From positions 1-64,000 of the forward strand of contig CAMPDV010001589.1 in assembly GCA_946699065.1 (NCBI GenBank): 64,000 nt of DNA, read 5' to 3'. The notes beneath the pieces are model-generated. The model ran no database searches and had not been told where the DNA came from. It saw only the letters and a list, made by a program, of their open reading frames with translations. A program made the position numbers and the translations under genes. The stretch's first letter is position 1. Each line of letters opens with the position of its first letter. This DNA is from Loxodes magnus. Its lineage: Eukaryota; Ciliophora; Karyorelictea; Loxodida; Loxodidae. This document shows, in pieces, positions 36,301 to 49,371 of this stretch.

Positions 36301-37540
36301 AAGTAAAGTAAGAAAAGAAGATAGAATTTCAGTTTTAAGTATTATGCTTTGAGAAGTAATAAGTATTTAGAAAAGTGAAGAAGTAAAGTAAGAAAAGAAG
36401 ATAGAATTTTAGTTTTAAGTAGTATGCTTTGAGAAGTAATAAGTATTTAGAAAAGTGAAGAAGTAAAGTAAGAAAATAAGATAGAATTTCAGTTTTAAGG
36501 AGTATGCTTTGAGAAGTATTAAGTATTTAGAAAAGTGAAGAAGTAAAGTAAGAAAAGAAGATAGAATTTCAGTTTTAAGGAGTATGCTTTGAGAAGTAAT
36601 AAGTATTTAGAAAAGTGAAGAAGTAGAGTAAGAAAAGAAGATAGAATTTCAGTTTTAAGGAGTATGCTTTGAGAAGTATTAATTATTTAGAAAAGTGAAG
36701 AAGTAAAGTAAGAAAAGATGATAGAGTTTCAGTTTAAAGAGTATGCTTTGAGAAGTAATAAGTATTTAGAAAAGTAAAGAAGTAAAGTAAGAATAGAAGA
36801 TAGAATTTCAATATTAAGGAGTATGCTTTGAGAAGTAATAAGTATTTAGAAAAGTGAAGAAGTAAAGTAAGAAAAGAAGATAGAATTTCAATATTAAGGA
36901 GTATGCTTTGAGAAGTAATAAGTATTTAGAAAAGTGAAGAAGTAAAGTAAGAAAAGAAGATAGAATTTCAGTTTTAAGTATTATGCTTTGAGAAGTAATA
37001 AGTATTTAGAAAAGTGAAGAAGTAAAGTAAGAAAAGAAGATAGAATTTCAATATTAAGGAGTATGCTTTGAGAAGTATTAAGTATTTAGAAAAGTGAAGA
37101 AGTAAAGTAAGAAAAGAAGATAGAATTTCAGTTTTAAGTATTATGCTTTGAGAAGTAATAAGTATTTAGAAAAGTGAAGAAGTAAAGTAAGAAAAGAAGA
37201 TAGAATTTCAGTTTTAAGTAATATGCTTTGAGAAGTAGTAAGTGATTAGAAAAGTGAAGAAGTAAAGTAAGAATAGAAGATAGAATTTCAGTTTTAAGGA
37301 GTATGCTTTGAGAAGTATTAAGTATTTAGAAAAGTGAAGAAGTAAAGTAAGAAAAGAAGATAGAATTTCAGTTTTAAGGAGTATGCTTTGAGAAGTATTA
37401 ATTATTTAGAAAAGTGAAGAAGTAAAGTAAGAAAAGAAGATAGAATTTCAGTTTTAAGTAGTATGCTTTGAGAAGTAGTAAGTGATTAGAAAAGTGAAGA
37501 AGTAAAGTAAGAATAGAAGATAGAATTTCAGTTTTAAGTA
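33309..37540 (+). repeat. 54-monomer (4,319-bp) tandem duplication, copy 2
   Basis: Second copy of 28,990-33,308, abutting it. At about 33,720-33,760 its monomer agrees with 27,880 rather than with the corresponding site in copy 1. Either copy 1 mutated or was converted after duplication, or the copies exchange segments. A private GAAGAATTAAAG (G to T) lies at about 34,300. Confidence 0.92.
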
Positions 37541-39679
37541 ATATGCTTTGAGAAGTATTAAGTATTTAGAAAAGTGAAGAAGTAAAGTAAGAAAAGAAGA
37601 TAGAATTTCAGATTTAAGTAATATGCTTTGAGAAGTAATAAGTATTTTGAAAAGTAAAGAAGTAAAGTAAGAATAGAAGATAGAATTTCAATATTAAGGA
37701 GTATGCTTTGAGAAGTATTAAGTATTTAGAAAAGTGAAGAAGTAAAGTAAGAAAAGAAGATAGAATTTCAGTTTTAAGTAGTATGCTTTGAGAAGTAGTA
37801 AGTGATTAGAAAAGTAAAGAAGTAAAGTAAGAATAGAAGATAGAATTTCAATATTAAGGAGTATGCTTTGAGAAGTAATAAGTATTTAGAAAAGTGAAGA
37901 AGTAAAGTAAGAAAAGAAGATAGAATTTCAGTTTTAAGGAGTATGCTTTGAGAAGTAGTAAGTATTTAGAAAAGTGAAGAAGTAGAGTAAGAAAAGAAGA
38001 TAGAATTTCAGTTTTAAGGAGTATGCTTTGAGAAGTAATAAGTATTTAGAAAAGCGAAGAAGTAAAGTAAGAAAAGAAGATAGAATTTCAGTTTTAAGGA
38101 GTATGCTTTGAGAAGTAATAAGTATTTAGAAAAGTGAAGAAGTAAAGTAAGAAAAGAAGATAGAATTTCAGTTTTAAGTAATATGCTTTGAGAAGTATTA
38201 AGTATTTAGAAAAGTGAAGAAGTAAAGTAAGAAAAGAAGATAGAATTTCAGATTTAAGTAATATGCTTTGAGAAGTAATAAGTATTTAGAAAAGTGAAGA
38301 AGTAGAGTAAGAAAAGAAGATAGAATTTCAGTTTTAAGGAGTATGCTTTGAGAAGTAATAAGTATTTTGAAAAGTAAAGAAGTAAAGTAAGAATAGAAGA
38401 TAGAATTTCAATATTAAGGAGTATGCTTTGAGAAGTATTAAGTATTTAGAAAAGTGAAGAAGTAAAGTAAGAAAAGAAGATAGAATTTCAGTTTTAAGGA
38501 GTATGCTTTGAGAAGTAATAAGTATTTAGAAAAGTGAAGAAGTAAAGTAAGAAAAGAAGATAGAATTTCAGTTTTAAGTAATATGCTTTGAGAAGTAGTA
38601 AGTATTTAGAAAAGTGAAGAAGTAAAGTAAGAAAAGAAGATAGAATTTCAGTTTTAAGGAGTATTCTTTGAGAAGTAATAAGTATTTAGAAAAGTGAAGA
38701 AGTAAAGTAAGAAAAGAAGATAGAATTTCAGTTTTAAGGAGTATGCTTTGAGAAGTAGTAAGTATTTAGAAAAGTGAAGAAGTAAAGTAAGAAAAGAAGA
38801 TAGAATTTCAGTTTTAAGGAGTATGCTTTGAGAAGTAATAAGTATTTAGAAAAGTGAAGAAGTAAAGTAAGAAAATAAGATAGAATTTCAGTTTTAAGGA
38901 GTATGCTTTGAGAAGTAATAAGTATTTAGAAAAGTGAAGAAGTAAAGTAAGAAAAGAAGATAGAATTTCAGTTTTAAGTAATATGCTTTGAGAAGTAATA
39001 AGTATTTAGAAAAGTGAAGAAGTAGAGTAAGAAAAGAAGATAGAATTTCAGTTTTAAGGAGTATGCTTTGAGAAGTAGTAAGTATTTAGAAAAGTGAAGA
39101 AGTAAAGTAAGAAAAGAAGATAGAATTTCAGTTTTAAGTAATATGCTTTGAGAAGTAATAAGTATTTTGAAAAGTAAAGAAGTAAAGTAAGAATAGAAGA
39201 TAGAATTTCAATATTAAGGAGTATGCTTTGAGAAGTAATAAGTATTTAGAAAAGTGAAGAAGTAAAGTAAGAAAAGAAGATAGAATTTCAGTTTTAAGGA
39301 GTATGCTTTGAGAAGTAGTAAGTATTTAGAAAAGTGAAGAAGTAAAGTAAGAAAAGAAGATAGAATTTCAGTTTTAAGTAGTATGCTTTGAGAAGTAGTA
39401 AGTATTTAGAAAAGTGAAGAAGTAAAGTAAGAAAAGAAGATAGAATTTCAGATTTAAGTAATATGCTTTGAGAAGTAATAAGTATTTTGAAAAGTAAAGA
39501 AGTAAAGTAAGAATAGAAGATAGAATTTCAATATTAAGGAGTATGCTTTGAGAAGTATTAAGTATTTAGAAAAGTGAAGAAGTAGAGTAAGAAAAGAACA
39601 TAGAACTTCAGTTTTAAGTAGTATGCTTTGAGAAGTAATAAGTATTTAGAAAAGTGAAGAAGTAGAGTAAGAAAAGAAG

Positions 39680-41040
39680 ATAGAATTTCAGTTTTAAGGA
39701 GTATGCTTTGAGAAGTAATAAGTATTTAGAAAAGTGAAGAAGTAAAGTAAGAAAAGAAGATAGAATTTCAGTTTTAAGTATTATGCTTTGAGAAGTAATA
39801 AGTATTTAGAAAAGTGAAGAAGTAAAGTAAGAAAAGAAGATAGAATTTCAGTTTTAAGTATTATGCTTTGAGAAGTATTAAGTATTTAGAAAAGTGAAGA
39901 AGTAAAGTAAGAATAGAAGATAGAATTTCAGTTTTAAGGAGTATGCTTTGAGAAGTATTAAGTATTTAGAAAAGTGAAGAAGTAGAGTAAGAAAAGAACA
40001 TAGAACTTCAGTTTTAAGTAGTATGCTTTGAGAAGTAATAAGTATTTAGAAAAGTGAAGAAGTAGAGTAAGAAAAGAAGATAGAATTTCAGTTTTAAGGA
40101 GTATGCTTTGAGAAGTAATAAGTATTTAGAAAAGTGAAGAAGTAAAGTAAGAAAAGAAGATAGAATTTCAGTTTTAAGTAATATGCTTTGAGAAGTAGTA
40201 AGTATTTAGAAAAGTGAAGAAGTAAAGTAAGAAAAGAAGATAGAATTTCAGTTTTAAGGAGTATTCTTTGAGAAGTAATAAGTATTTAGAAAAGTGAAGA
40301 AGTAAAGTAAGAAAAGAAGATAGAATTTCAGTTTTAAGGAGTATGCTTTGAGAAGTAGTAAGTATTTAGAAAAGTGAAGAAGTAAAGTAAGAAAAGAAGA
40401 TAGAATTTCAGTTTTAAGTAATATGCTTTGAGAAGTAGTAAGTATTTAGAAAAGTGAAGAAGTAAAGTAAGAAAAGAAGATAGAATTTCAGTTTTAAGGA
40501 GTATGCTTTGAGAAGTAATAAGTATTTAGAAAGTGAATAAGTAAAGTAAGAAAAGAAGATAGAATTTCAGTTTTAAGGAGTATGCTTTGAGATGTAATAA
40601 GTATTTAGAAAGTGAATAAGTAAAGTAAGAAAAGAAGATAGAATTTCAGTTTTAAGTAATATGCTTTGAGAAGTAGTAAGTATTTAGAAAAGTGAAGAAG
40701 TAAAGTAAGAAAAGAAGATAGAATTTCAGTTTTAAGGAGTATGCTTTGAGAAGTATTAAGTATTTAGAAAAGTAAAGAAGTAAAGTAAGAATAGAAGATA
40801 GAATTTCAGTTTTAAGGAGTATGCTTTGAGAAGTAATAAGTATTTAGAAAAGTGAAGAAGTAAAGTAAGAAAAGAAGATAGAATTTCAGTTTTAAGTAAT
40901 ATGCTTTGAGAAGTAGTAAGTATTTAGAAAAGTGAAGAAGTAAAGTAAGAAAAGAAGATAGAATTTCAGTTTTAAGGAGTATGCTTTGAGAAGTAGTAAG
41001 TATTTAGAAAAGTGAAGAAGTAAAGTAAGAAAAGAAGATA
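39680..41040 (+). repeat. 20-monomer (1,598-bp) tandem duplication, copy 1
   Basis: Matches 41,280-42,640 at an offset of 1,598-1,600 bases. Shared landmarks are the 15C monomer (about 39,999 and 41,597), GAGTATTCTTTG (about 40,259 and 41,857), two adjacent 79-bp TTTAGAAAGTGAATAAG monomers (about 40,525 and 42,123; about 40,603 and 42,201) and GAGATGTAATAAG (about 40,589 and 42,187). One difference is GAACTTCAG in copy 1 against GAATTTCAG in copy 2. Near 40,900 the order TAAGTAATATG is replaced by TAAGTAGTACG in copy 2. Confidence 0.88.
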
Positions 41041-41279
41041 GAATTTCAGATTTAAGTAATATGCTTTGAGAAGTAATAAGTATTTTGAAAAGTAAAGAAG
41101 TAAAGTAAGAATAGAAGATAGAATTTCAATATTAAGTAATATGCTTTGAGAAGTATTAAGTATTTAGAAAAGTGAAGAAGTAAAGTAAGAAAAGAAGATA
41201 GAATTTCAGTTTTAAGTAATATGCTTTGAGAAGTAATAAGTATTTTGAAAAGTAAAGAAGTAAAGTAAGAATAGAAGAT

Positions 41280-42640
41280 AGAATTTCAGTTTTAAGGAGT
41301 ATGCTTTGAGAAGTAATAAGTATTTAGAAAAGTGAAGAAGTAAAGTAAGAAAAGAAGATAGAATTTCAGTTTTAAGTATTATGCTTTGAGAAGTAATAAG
41401 TATTTAGAAAAGTGAAGAAGTAAAGTAAGAAAAGAAGATAGAATTTCAGTTTTAAGTATTATGCTTTGAGAAGTATTAAGTATTTAGAAAAGTGAAGAAG
41501 TAAAGTAAGAATAGAAGATAGAATTTCAGTTTTAAGGAGTATGCTTTGAGAAGTATTAAGTATTTAGAAAAGTGAAGAAGTAGAGTAAGAAAAGAACATA
41601 GAATTTCAGTTTTAAGTAGTATGCTTTGAGAAGTAATAAGTATTTAGAAAAGTGAAGAAGTAGAGTAAGAAAAGAAGATAGAATTTCAGTTTTAAGGAGT
41701 ATGCTTTGAGAAGTAATAAGTATTTAGAAAAGTGAAGAAGTAAAGTAAGAAAAGAAGATAGAATTTCAGTTTTAAGTAATATGCTTTGAGAAGTAGTAAG
41801 TATTTAGAAAAGTGAAGAAGTAAAGTAAGAAAAGAAGATAGAATTTCAGTTTTAAGGAGTATTCTTTGAGAAGTAATAAGTATTTAGAAAAGTGAAGAAG
41901 TAAAGTAAGAAAAGAAGATAGAATTTCAGTTTTAAGGAGTATGCTTTGAGAAGTAGTAAGTATTTAGAAAAGTGAAGAAGTAAAGTAAGAAAAGAAGATA
42001 GAATTTCAGTTTTAAGTAATATGCTTTGAGAAGTAGTAAGTATTTAGAAAAGTGAAGAAGTAAAGTAAGAAAAGAAGATAGAATTTCAGTTTTAAGGAGT
42101 ATGCTTTGAGAAGTAATAAGTATTTAGAAAGTGAATAAGTAAAGTAAGAAAAGAAGATAGAATTTCAGTTTTAAGGAGTATGCTTTGAGATGTAATAAGT
42201 ATTTAGAAAGTGAATAAGTAAAGTAAGAAAAGAAGATAGAATTTCAGTTTTAAGTAATATGCTTTGAGAAGTAGTAAGTATTTAGAAAAGTGAAGAAGTA
42301 AAGTAAGAAAAGAAGATAGAATTTCAGTTTTAAGGAGTATGCTTTGAGAAGTATTAAGTATTTAGAAAAGTAAAGAAGTAAAGTAAGAATAGAAGATAGA
42401 ATTTCAGTTTTAAGGAGTATGCTTTGAGAAGTAATAAGTATTTAGAAAAGTGAAGAAGTAAAGTAAGAAAAGAAGATAGAATTTCAGTTTTAAGTAGTAC
42501 GCTTTGAGAAGTAGTAAGTATTTAGAAAAGTGAAGAAGTAAAGTAAGAAAAGAAGATAGAATTTCAGTTTTAAGGAGTATGCTTTGAGAAGTAGTAAGTA
42601 TTTAGAAAAGTGAAGAAGTAAAGTAAGAAAAGAAGATAGA
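41280..42640 (+). repeat. 20-monomer (1,598-bp) tandem duplication, copy 2
   Basis: Second copy of 39,680-41,040. It introduces the TAGTACGCTTTG variant (T to C at monomer position 40, creating GTAC and a CpG) at 42,491. That variant recurs at 43,131, 43,930, 45,850, 50,730 and 54,327, so it serves as a tracer for later exchanges. Confidence 0.88.
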
Positions 42641-44491
42641 ATTTCAGTTTTAAGTAATATGCTTTGAGAGGTATTAAGTATTTAGAAAAGTGAAGAAGTA
42701 AAGTAAGAATAGAAGATAGAATTTCAGTTTTAAGGAGTATGCTTTGAGAAGTATTAAGTATTTAGAAAAGTGAAGAAGTAGAGTAAGAAAAGAACATAGA
42801 ACTTCAGTTTTAAGTAGTATGCTTTGAGAAGTAATAAGTATTTAGAAAAGTGAAGAAGTAGAGTAAGAAAAGAAGATAGAATTTCAGTTTTAAGGAGTAT
42901 GCTTTGAGAAGTAATAAGTATTTAGAAAAGTGAAGAAGTAAAGTAAGAAAAGAAGATAGAATTTCAGTTTTAAGGAGTATGCTTTGAGAAGTATTATGTA
43001 TTTAGAAAAGTAAAGAAGTAAAGTAAGAATAGAAGATAGAATTTCAATATTAAGGAGTATGCTTTGAGAAGTAATAAGTATTTAGAAAAGTGAAGAAGTA
43101 AAGTAAGAAAAGAAGATAGAATTTCAGTTTTAAGTAGTACGCTTTGAGAAGTAGTAAGTATTTAGAAAAGTGAAGAAGTAAAGTAAGAAAAGAAGATAGA
43201 ATTTCAGTTTTAAGGAGTATGCTTTGAGAAGTAGTAAGTATTTAGAAAAGTGAAGAAGTAAAGTAAGAAAAGAAGATAGAATTTCAGTTTTAAGTAATAT
43301 GCTTTGAGAGGTATTAAGTATTTAGAAAAGTGAAGAAGTAAAGTAAGAATAGAAGATAGAATTTCAGTTTTAAGGAGTATGCTTTGAGAAGTAGTAAGTA
43401 TTTAGAAAAGTGAAGAAGTAAAGTAAGAAAAGAAGATAGAATTTCAGTTTTAAGTAATATGCTTTGAGAAGTAGTAAGTATTTAGAAAAGTGAAGAAGTA
43501 AAGTAAGAAAAGAAGATAGAATTTCAGTTTTAAGGAGTATGCTTTGAGAAGTATTAAGTATTTAGAAAAGTGAATAAGTAAAGTAAGAAAAGAACATAGA
43601 ACTTCAGTTTTAAGGAGTATGCTTTGAGATGTAATAAGTATTTAGAAAGTGAATAAGTAAAGTAAGAAAAGAAGATAGAATTTCAGTTTTAAGTAATATG
43701 CTTTGAGAAGTAGTAAGTATTTAGAAAAGTGAAGAAGTAAAGTAAGAAAAGAAGATAGAATTTCAGTTTTAAGGAGTATGCTTTGAGAAGTATTAAGTAT
43801 TTAGAAAAGTAAAGAAGTAAAGTAAGAATAGAAGATAGAATTTCAGTTTTAAGGAGTATGCTTTGAGAAGTAATAAGTATTTAGAAAAGTGAAGAAGTAA
43901 AGTAAGAAAAGAAGATAGAATTTCAGTTTTAAGTAGTACGCTTTGAGAAGTAGTAAGTATTTAGAAAAGTGAAGAAGTAAAGTAAGAAAAGAAGATAGAA
44001 TTTCAGTTTTAAGGAGTATGCTTTGAGAAGTAGTAAGTATTTAGAAAAGTGAAGAAGTAAAGTAAGAAAAGAAGATAGAATTTCAGTTTTAAGTAATATG
44101 CTTTGAGAGGTATTAAGTATTTAGAAAAGTGAAGAAGTAAAGTAAGAATAGAAGATAGAATTTCAGTTTTAAGGAGTATGCTTTGAGAAGTATTAAGTAT
44201 TTAGAAAAGTGAAGAAGTAGAGTAAGAAAAGAACATAGAACTTCAGTTTTAAGTAGTATGCTTTGAGAAGTAATAAGTATTTAGAAAAGTGAAGAAGTAG
44301 AGTAAGAAAAGAAGATAGAATTTCAGTTTTAAGGAGTATGCTTTGAGAAGTAATAAGTATTTAGAAAAGTGAAGAAGTAAAGTAAGAAAAGAAGATAGAA
44401 TTTCAGTTTTAAGTATTATGCTTTGAGAAGTAATAAGTATTTAGAAAAGTGAAGAAGTAAAGTAAGAAAAGAAGATAGAATTTCAGTTTTA

Positions 44492-47400
44492 AGTAATATG
44501 CTTTGAGAAGTATTAAGTATTTAGAAAAGTGAAGAAGTAAAGTAAGAAAAGAAGATAGAATTTCAGTTTTAAGTAATATGCTTTGAGAAGTAATAAGTAT
44601 TTTGAAAAGTAAAGAAGTAAAGTAAGAATAGAAGATAGAATTTCAATATTAAGGAGTATGCTTTGAGAAGTAATAAGTATTTAGAAAAGTGAAGAAGTAA
44701 AGTAAGAAAAGAAGATAGAATTTCAGTTTTAAGGAGTATGCTTTGAGAAGTATTAAGTATTTAGAAAAGTGAAGAAGTAAAGTAAGAAAAGAAGATAGAA
44801 TTTCAGATTTAAGTAATATGCTTTGAGAAGTAATAAGTATTTAGAAAAGTGAAGAAGTAAAGTAAGAATAGAAGATAGAATTTCAGTTTTAAGGAGTATG
44901 CTTTGAGAAGTATTAAGTATTTAGAAAAGTGAAGAAGTAAAGTAAGAAAAGAAGATAGAATTTCAGTTTTAAGTAATATGCTTTGAGAAGTATTAAGTAT
45001 TTAGAAAAGTGAAGAAGTAAAGTAAGAAAAGAAGATAGAATTTCAGTTTTAAGTAATATGCTTTGATAAGTAATAAGTATTTTGAAAAGCGAAGAAGTAA
45101 AGTAAGAAAAGAAGATAGAATTTCAGTTTTAAGTATTATGCTTTGAGAAGTAGTAAGTATTTAGAAAAGTGAAGAAGTAAAGTAAGAAAAGAAGATAGAA
45201 TTTCAGTTTTAAGTAGTATGCTTTGAGAAGTATTAAGTATTTAGAAAAGTGAAGAAGTAAAGTAAGAAAAGAAGATAGAATTTCAGATTTAAGTAATATG
45301 CTTTGAGAAGTAATAAGTATTTTGAAAAGTAAAGAAGTAAAGTAAGAATAGAAGATAGAATTTCAATATTAAGGAGTATGCTTTGAGAAGTATTAAGTAT
45401 TTAGAAAAGTGAAGAAGTAAAGTAAGAAAAGAAGATAGAATTTCAGTTTTAAGTAATATGCTTTGAGAAGTAATAAGTATTTTGAAAAGTAAAGAAGTAA
45501 AGTAAGAATAGAAGATAGAATTTCAGATTTAAGTAATATGCTTTGAGAAGTAGAAAGTATTTTGAAAAGTAAAGAAGTAAAGTAAGAATAGAAGATAGAA
45601 TTTCAATATTAAGGAGTATGCTTTGAGAAGTAATAAGTATTTAGAAAAGTGAAGAAGTAAAGTAAGAAAAGAAGATAGAATTTCAGTTTTAAGGAGTATG
45701 CTTTGAGAAGTATTAAGTATTTAGAAAAGTAAAGAAGTAAAGTAAGAATAGAAGATAGAATTTCAGTTTTAAGGAGTATGCTTTGAGAAGTAATAAGTAT
45801 TTAGAAAAGTGAAGAAGTAAAGTAAGAAAAGAAGATAGAATTTCAGTTTTAAGTAGTACGCTTTGAGAAGTAGTAAGTATTTAGAAAAGTGAAGAAGTAA
45901 AGTAAGAAAAGAAGATAGAATTTCAGTTTTAAGGAGTATGCTTTGAGAAGTAGTAAGTATTTAGAAAAGTGAAGAAGTAGAGTAAGAAAAGAACATAGAA
46001 CTTCAGTTTTAAGTAGTATGCTTTGAGAAGTAATAAGTATTTAGAAAAGTGAAGAAGTAGAGTAAGAAAAGAAGATAGAATTTCAGTTTTAAGGAGTATG
46101 CTTTGAGAAGTAATAAGTATTTAGAAAAGTGAAGAAGTAAAGTAAGAAAAGAAGATAGAATTTCAGTTTTAAGTATTATGCTTTGAGAAGTAATAAGTAT
46201 TTAGAAAAGTGAAGAAGTAAAGTAAGAAAAGAAGATAGAATTTCAGTTTTAAGTAATATGCTTTGAGAAGTATTAAGTATTTAGAAAAGTGAAGAAGTAA
46301 AGTAAGAAAAGAAGATAGAATTTCAGTTTTAAGTAATATGCTTTGAGAAGTAATAAGTATTTTGAAAAGTAAAGAAGTAAAGTAAGAATAGAAGATAGAA
46401 TTTCAATATTAAGGAGTATGCTTTGAGAAGTATTAAGTATTTAGAAAAGTGAAGAAGTAAAGTAAGAAAAGAAGATAGAATTTCAGTTTTAAGTAGTATG
46501 CTTTGAGAAGTAATAAGTATTTAGAAAAGTGAAGAAGTAGAGTAAGAAAAGAAGATAGAATTTCAGTTTTAAGGAGTATGCTTTGAGAAGTAGTAAGTAT
46601 TTAGAAAAGTGAAGAAGTAAAGTAAGAAAAGAAGATAGAATTTCAGTTTTAAGTAATATGCTTTGAGAGGTATTAAGTATTTAGAAAAGTGAAGAAGTAA
46701 AGTAAGAATAGAAGATAGAATTTCAGTTTTAAGGAGTATGCTTTGAGAAGTATTAAGTATTTAGAAAAGTGAAGAAGTAGAGTAAGAAAAGAACATAGAA
46801 CTTCAGTTTTAAGTAGTATGCTTTGAGAAGTAATAAGTATTTAGAAAAGTGAAGAAGTAGAGTAAGAAAAGAAGATAGAATTTCAGTTTTAAGGAGTATG
46901 CTTTGAGAAGTAATAAGTATTTAGAAAAGTGAAGAAGTAAAGTAAGAAAAGAAGATAGAATTTCAGTTTTAAGTATTATGCTTTGAGAAGTAATAAGTAT
47001 TTAGAAAAGTGAAGAAGTAAAGTAAGAAAAGAACATAGAACTTCAGTTTTAAGTAGTATGCTTTGAGAAGTATTAAGTATTTAGAAAAGTGAAGAAGTAA
47101 AGTAAGAAAAGAAGATAGAATTTCAGTTTTAAGTAATATGCTTTGAGAAGTAATAAGTATTTTGAAAAGTAAAGAAGTAAAGTAAGAATAGAAGATAGAA
47201 TTTCAATATTAAGGAGTATGCTTTGAGAAGTAATAAGTATTTAGAAAAGTGAAGAAGTAAAGTAAGAAAAGAAGATAGAATTTCAGTTTTAAGTAGTATG
47301 CTTTGATAAGTAATAAGTATTTTGAAAAGCGAAGAAGTAAAGTAAGAAAAGAAGATAGAATTTCAGTTTTAAGTATTATGCTTTGAGAAGTAGTAAGTAT

Positions 47401-49371
47401 TTAGAAAAGTGAAGAAGTAAAGTAAGAAAAGAAGATAGAATTTCAGTTTTAAGTAGTATGCTTTGAGAAGTATTAAGTATTTAGAAAAGTGAAGAAGTAA
47501 AGTAAGAAAAGAAGATAGAATTTCAGATTTAAGTAATATGCTTTGAGAAGTAATAAGTATTTTGAAAAGTAAAGAAGTAAAGTAAGAATAGAAGATAGAA
47601 TTTCAATATTAAGGAGTATGCTTTGAGAAGTAATAAGTATTTAGAAAAGTGAAGAAGTAAAGTAAGAAAAGAAGATAGAGTATCAGTTTTAAGGAGTATG
47701 CTTTGAGAAGTAATAAGTATTTTGAAAAGTAAAGAAGTAAAGTAAGAATAGAAGATAGAATTTCAGTTTTAAGGAGTATGCTTTGAGAAGTATTAAGTAT
47801 TTAGAAAAGTGAAGAAGTAAAGTAAGAAAAGAAGATAGAATTTCAGTTTTAAGTAATATGCTTTGAGAAGTATTAAGTATTTAGAAAAGTGAAGAAGTAA
47901 AGTAAGAAAAGAAGATAGAATTTCAGTTTTAAGTAATATGCTTTGATAAGTAATAAGTATTTTGAAAAGCGAAGAAGTAAAGTAAGAAAAGAAGATAGAA
48001 TTTCAGTTTTAAGTATTATGCTTTGAGAAGTAGTAAGTATTTAGAAAAGTGAAGAAGTAAAGTAAGAAAAGAAGATAGAATTTCAGTTTTAAGTAATATG
48101 CTTTGAGAGGTATTAAGTATTTAGAAAAGTGAAGAAGTAAAGTAAGAATAGAAGATAGAATTTCAGTTTTAAGGAGTATGCTTTGAGAAGTATTAAGTAT
48201 TTAGAAAAGTGAAGAAGTAGAGTAAGAAAAGAACATAGAACTTCAGTTTTAAGTAGTATGCTTTGAGAAGTAATAAGTATTTAGAAAAGTGAAGAAGTAG
48301 AGTAAGAAAAGAAGATAGAATTTCAGTTTTAAGGAGTATGCTTTGAGAAGTAATAAGTATTTAGAAAAGTGAAGAAGTAAAGTAAGAAAAGAAGATAGAA
48401 TTTCAGTTTTAAGTATTATGCTTTGAGAAGTAATAAGTATTTAGAAAAGTGAAGAAGTAAAGTAAGAAAAGAACATAGAACTTCAGTTTTAAGTAGTATG
48501 CTTTGAGAAGTATTAAGTATTTAGAAAAGTGAAGAAGTAAAGTAAGAAAAGAAGATAGAATTTCAGTTTTAAGTAATATGCTTTGAGAAGTAATAAGTAT
48601 TTTGAAAAGTAAAGAAGTAAAGTAAGAATAGAAGATAGAATTTCAATATTAAGGAGTATGCTTTGAGAAGTAATAAGTATTTAGAAAAGTGAAGAAGTAA
48701 AGTAAGAAAAGAAGATAGAATTTCAGTTTTAAGTAGTATGCTTTGATAAGTAATAAGTATTTTGAAAAGCGAAGAAGTAAAGTAAGAAAAGAAGATAGAA
48801 TTTCAGTTTTAAGTATTATGCTTTGAGAAGTAGTAAGTATTTAGAAAAGTGAAGAAGTAAAGTAAGAAAAGAAGATAGAATTTCAGTTTTAAGTAGTATG
48901 CTTTGAGAAGTATTAAGTATTTAGAAAAGTGAAGAAGTAAAGTAAGAAAAGAAGATAGAATTTCAGATTTAAGTAATATGCTTTGAGAAGTAATAAGTAT
49001 TTTGAAAAGTAAAGAAGTAAAGTAAGAATAGAAGATAGAATTTCAATATTAAGGAGTATGCTTTGAGAAGTAATAAGTATTTAGAAAAGTGAAGAAGTAA
49101 AGTAAGAAAAGAAGATAGAGTATCAGTTTTAAGGAGTATGCTTTGAGAAGTAATAAGTATTTTGAAAAGTAAAGAAGTAAAGTAAGAATAGAAGATAGAA
49201 TTTCAATATTAAGGAGTATGCTTTGAGAAGTAATAAGTATTTAGAAAAGTGAAGAAGTAAAGTAAGAAAAGAAGATAGAATTTCAGTTTTAAGGAGTATG
49301 CTTTGAGAAGTAATAAGTATTTTGAAAAGTAAAGAAGTAAAGTAAGAATAGAAGATAGAATTTCAATATTA
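44492..49371 (+). repeat. 61-monomer (4,880-bp) higher-order unit, copy 1
   Basis: Positions 44,492-47,760 recur at 49,372-52,640 with a constant offset of 4,880 bases. Landmarks shared at that offset are GAAGTAGAAAGTATT (45,546 and 50,426), TAGTACGCTTTG (45,850 and 50,730), GAACTTCAG monomers (45,996 and 50,876) and GATAGAGTATCAG (47,675 and 52,555). Between 43,681 and 53,041 there is no net length change, so about 117 consecutive monomers keep exact 80-bp spacing. One substitution was seen, 54T near 46,434 against 54A near 51,314. Confidence 0.92.
46600..49200 (+). repeat. 18-monomer (1,440-bp) duplication nested in the 61-monomer unit
   Basis: 46,600-47,760 recurs at 48,040-49,200 (offset 1,440) and a third time at 51,480-52,640 (offset 3,440 from the second). 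GATAGAGTATCAG marks all three copies (47,675; 49,115; 52,555), as do the paired GAACTTCAG monomers (46,796 with 47,036; 48,236 with 48,476; 51,676 with 51,916). The two copies inside the first 61-monomer unit against one in the second show that this step happened in, or was lost from, only one of them. Confidence 0.92.
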
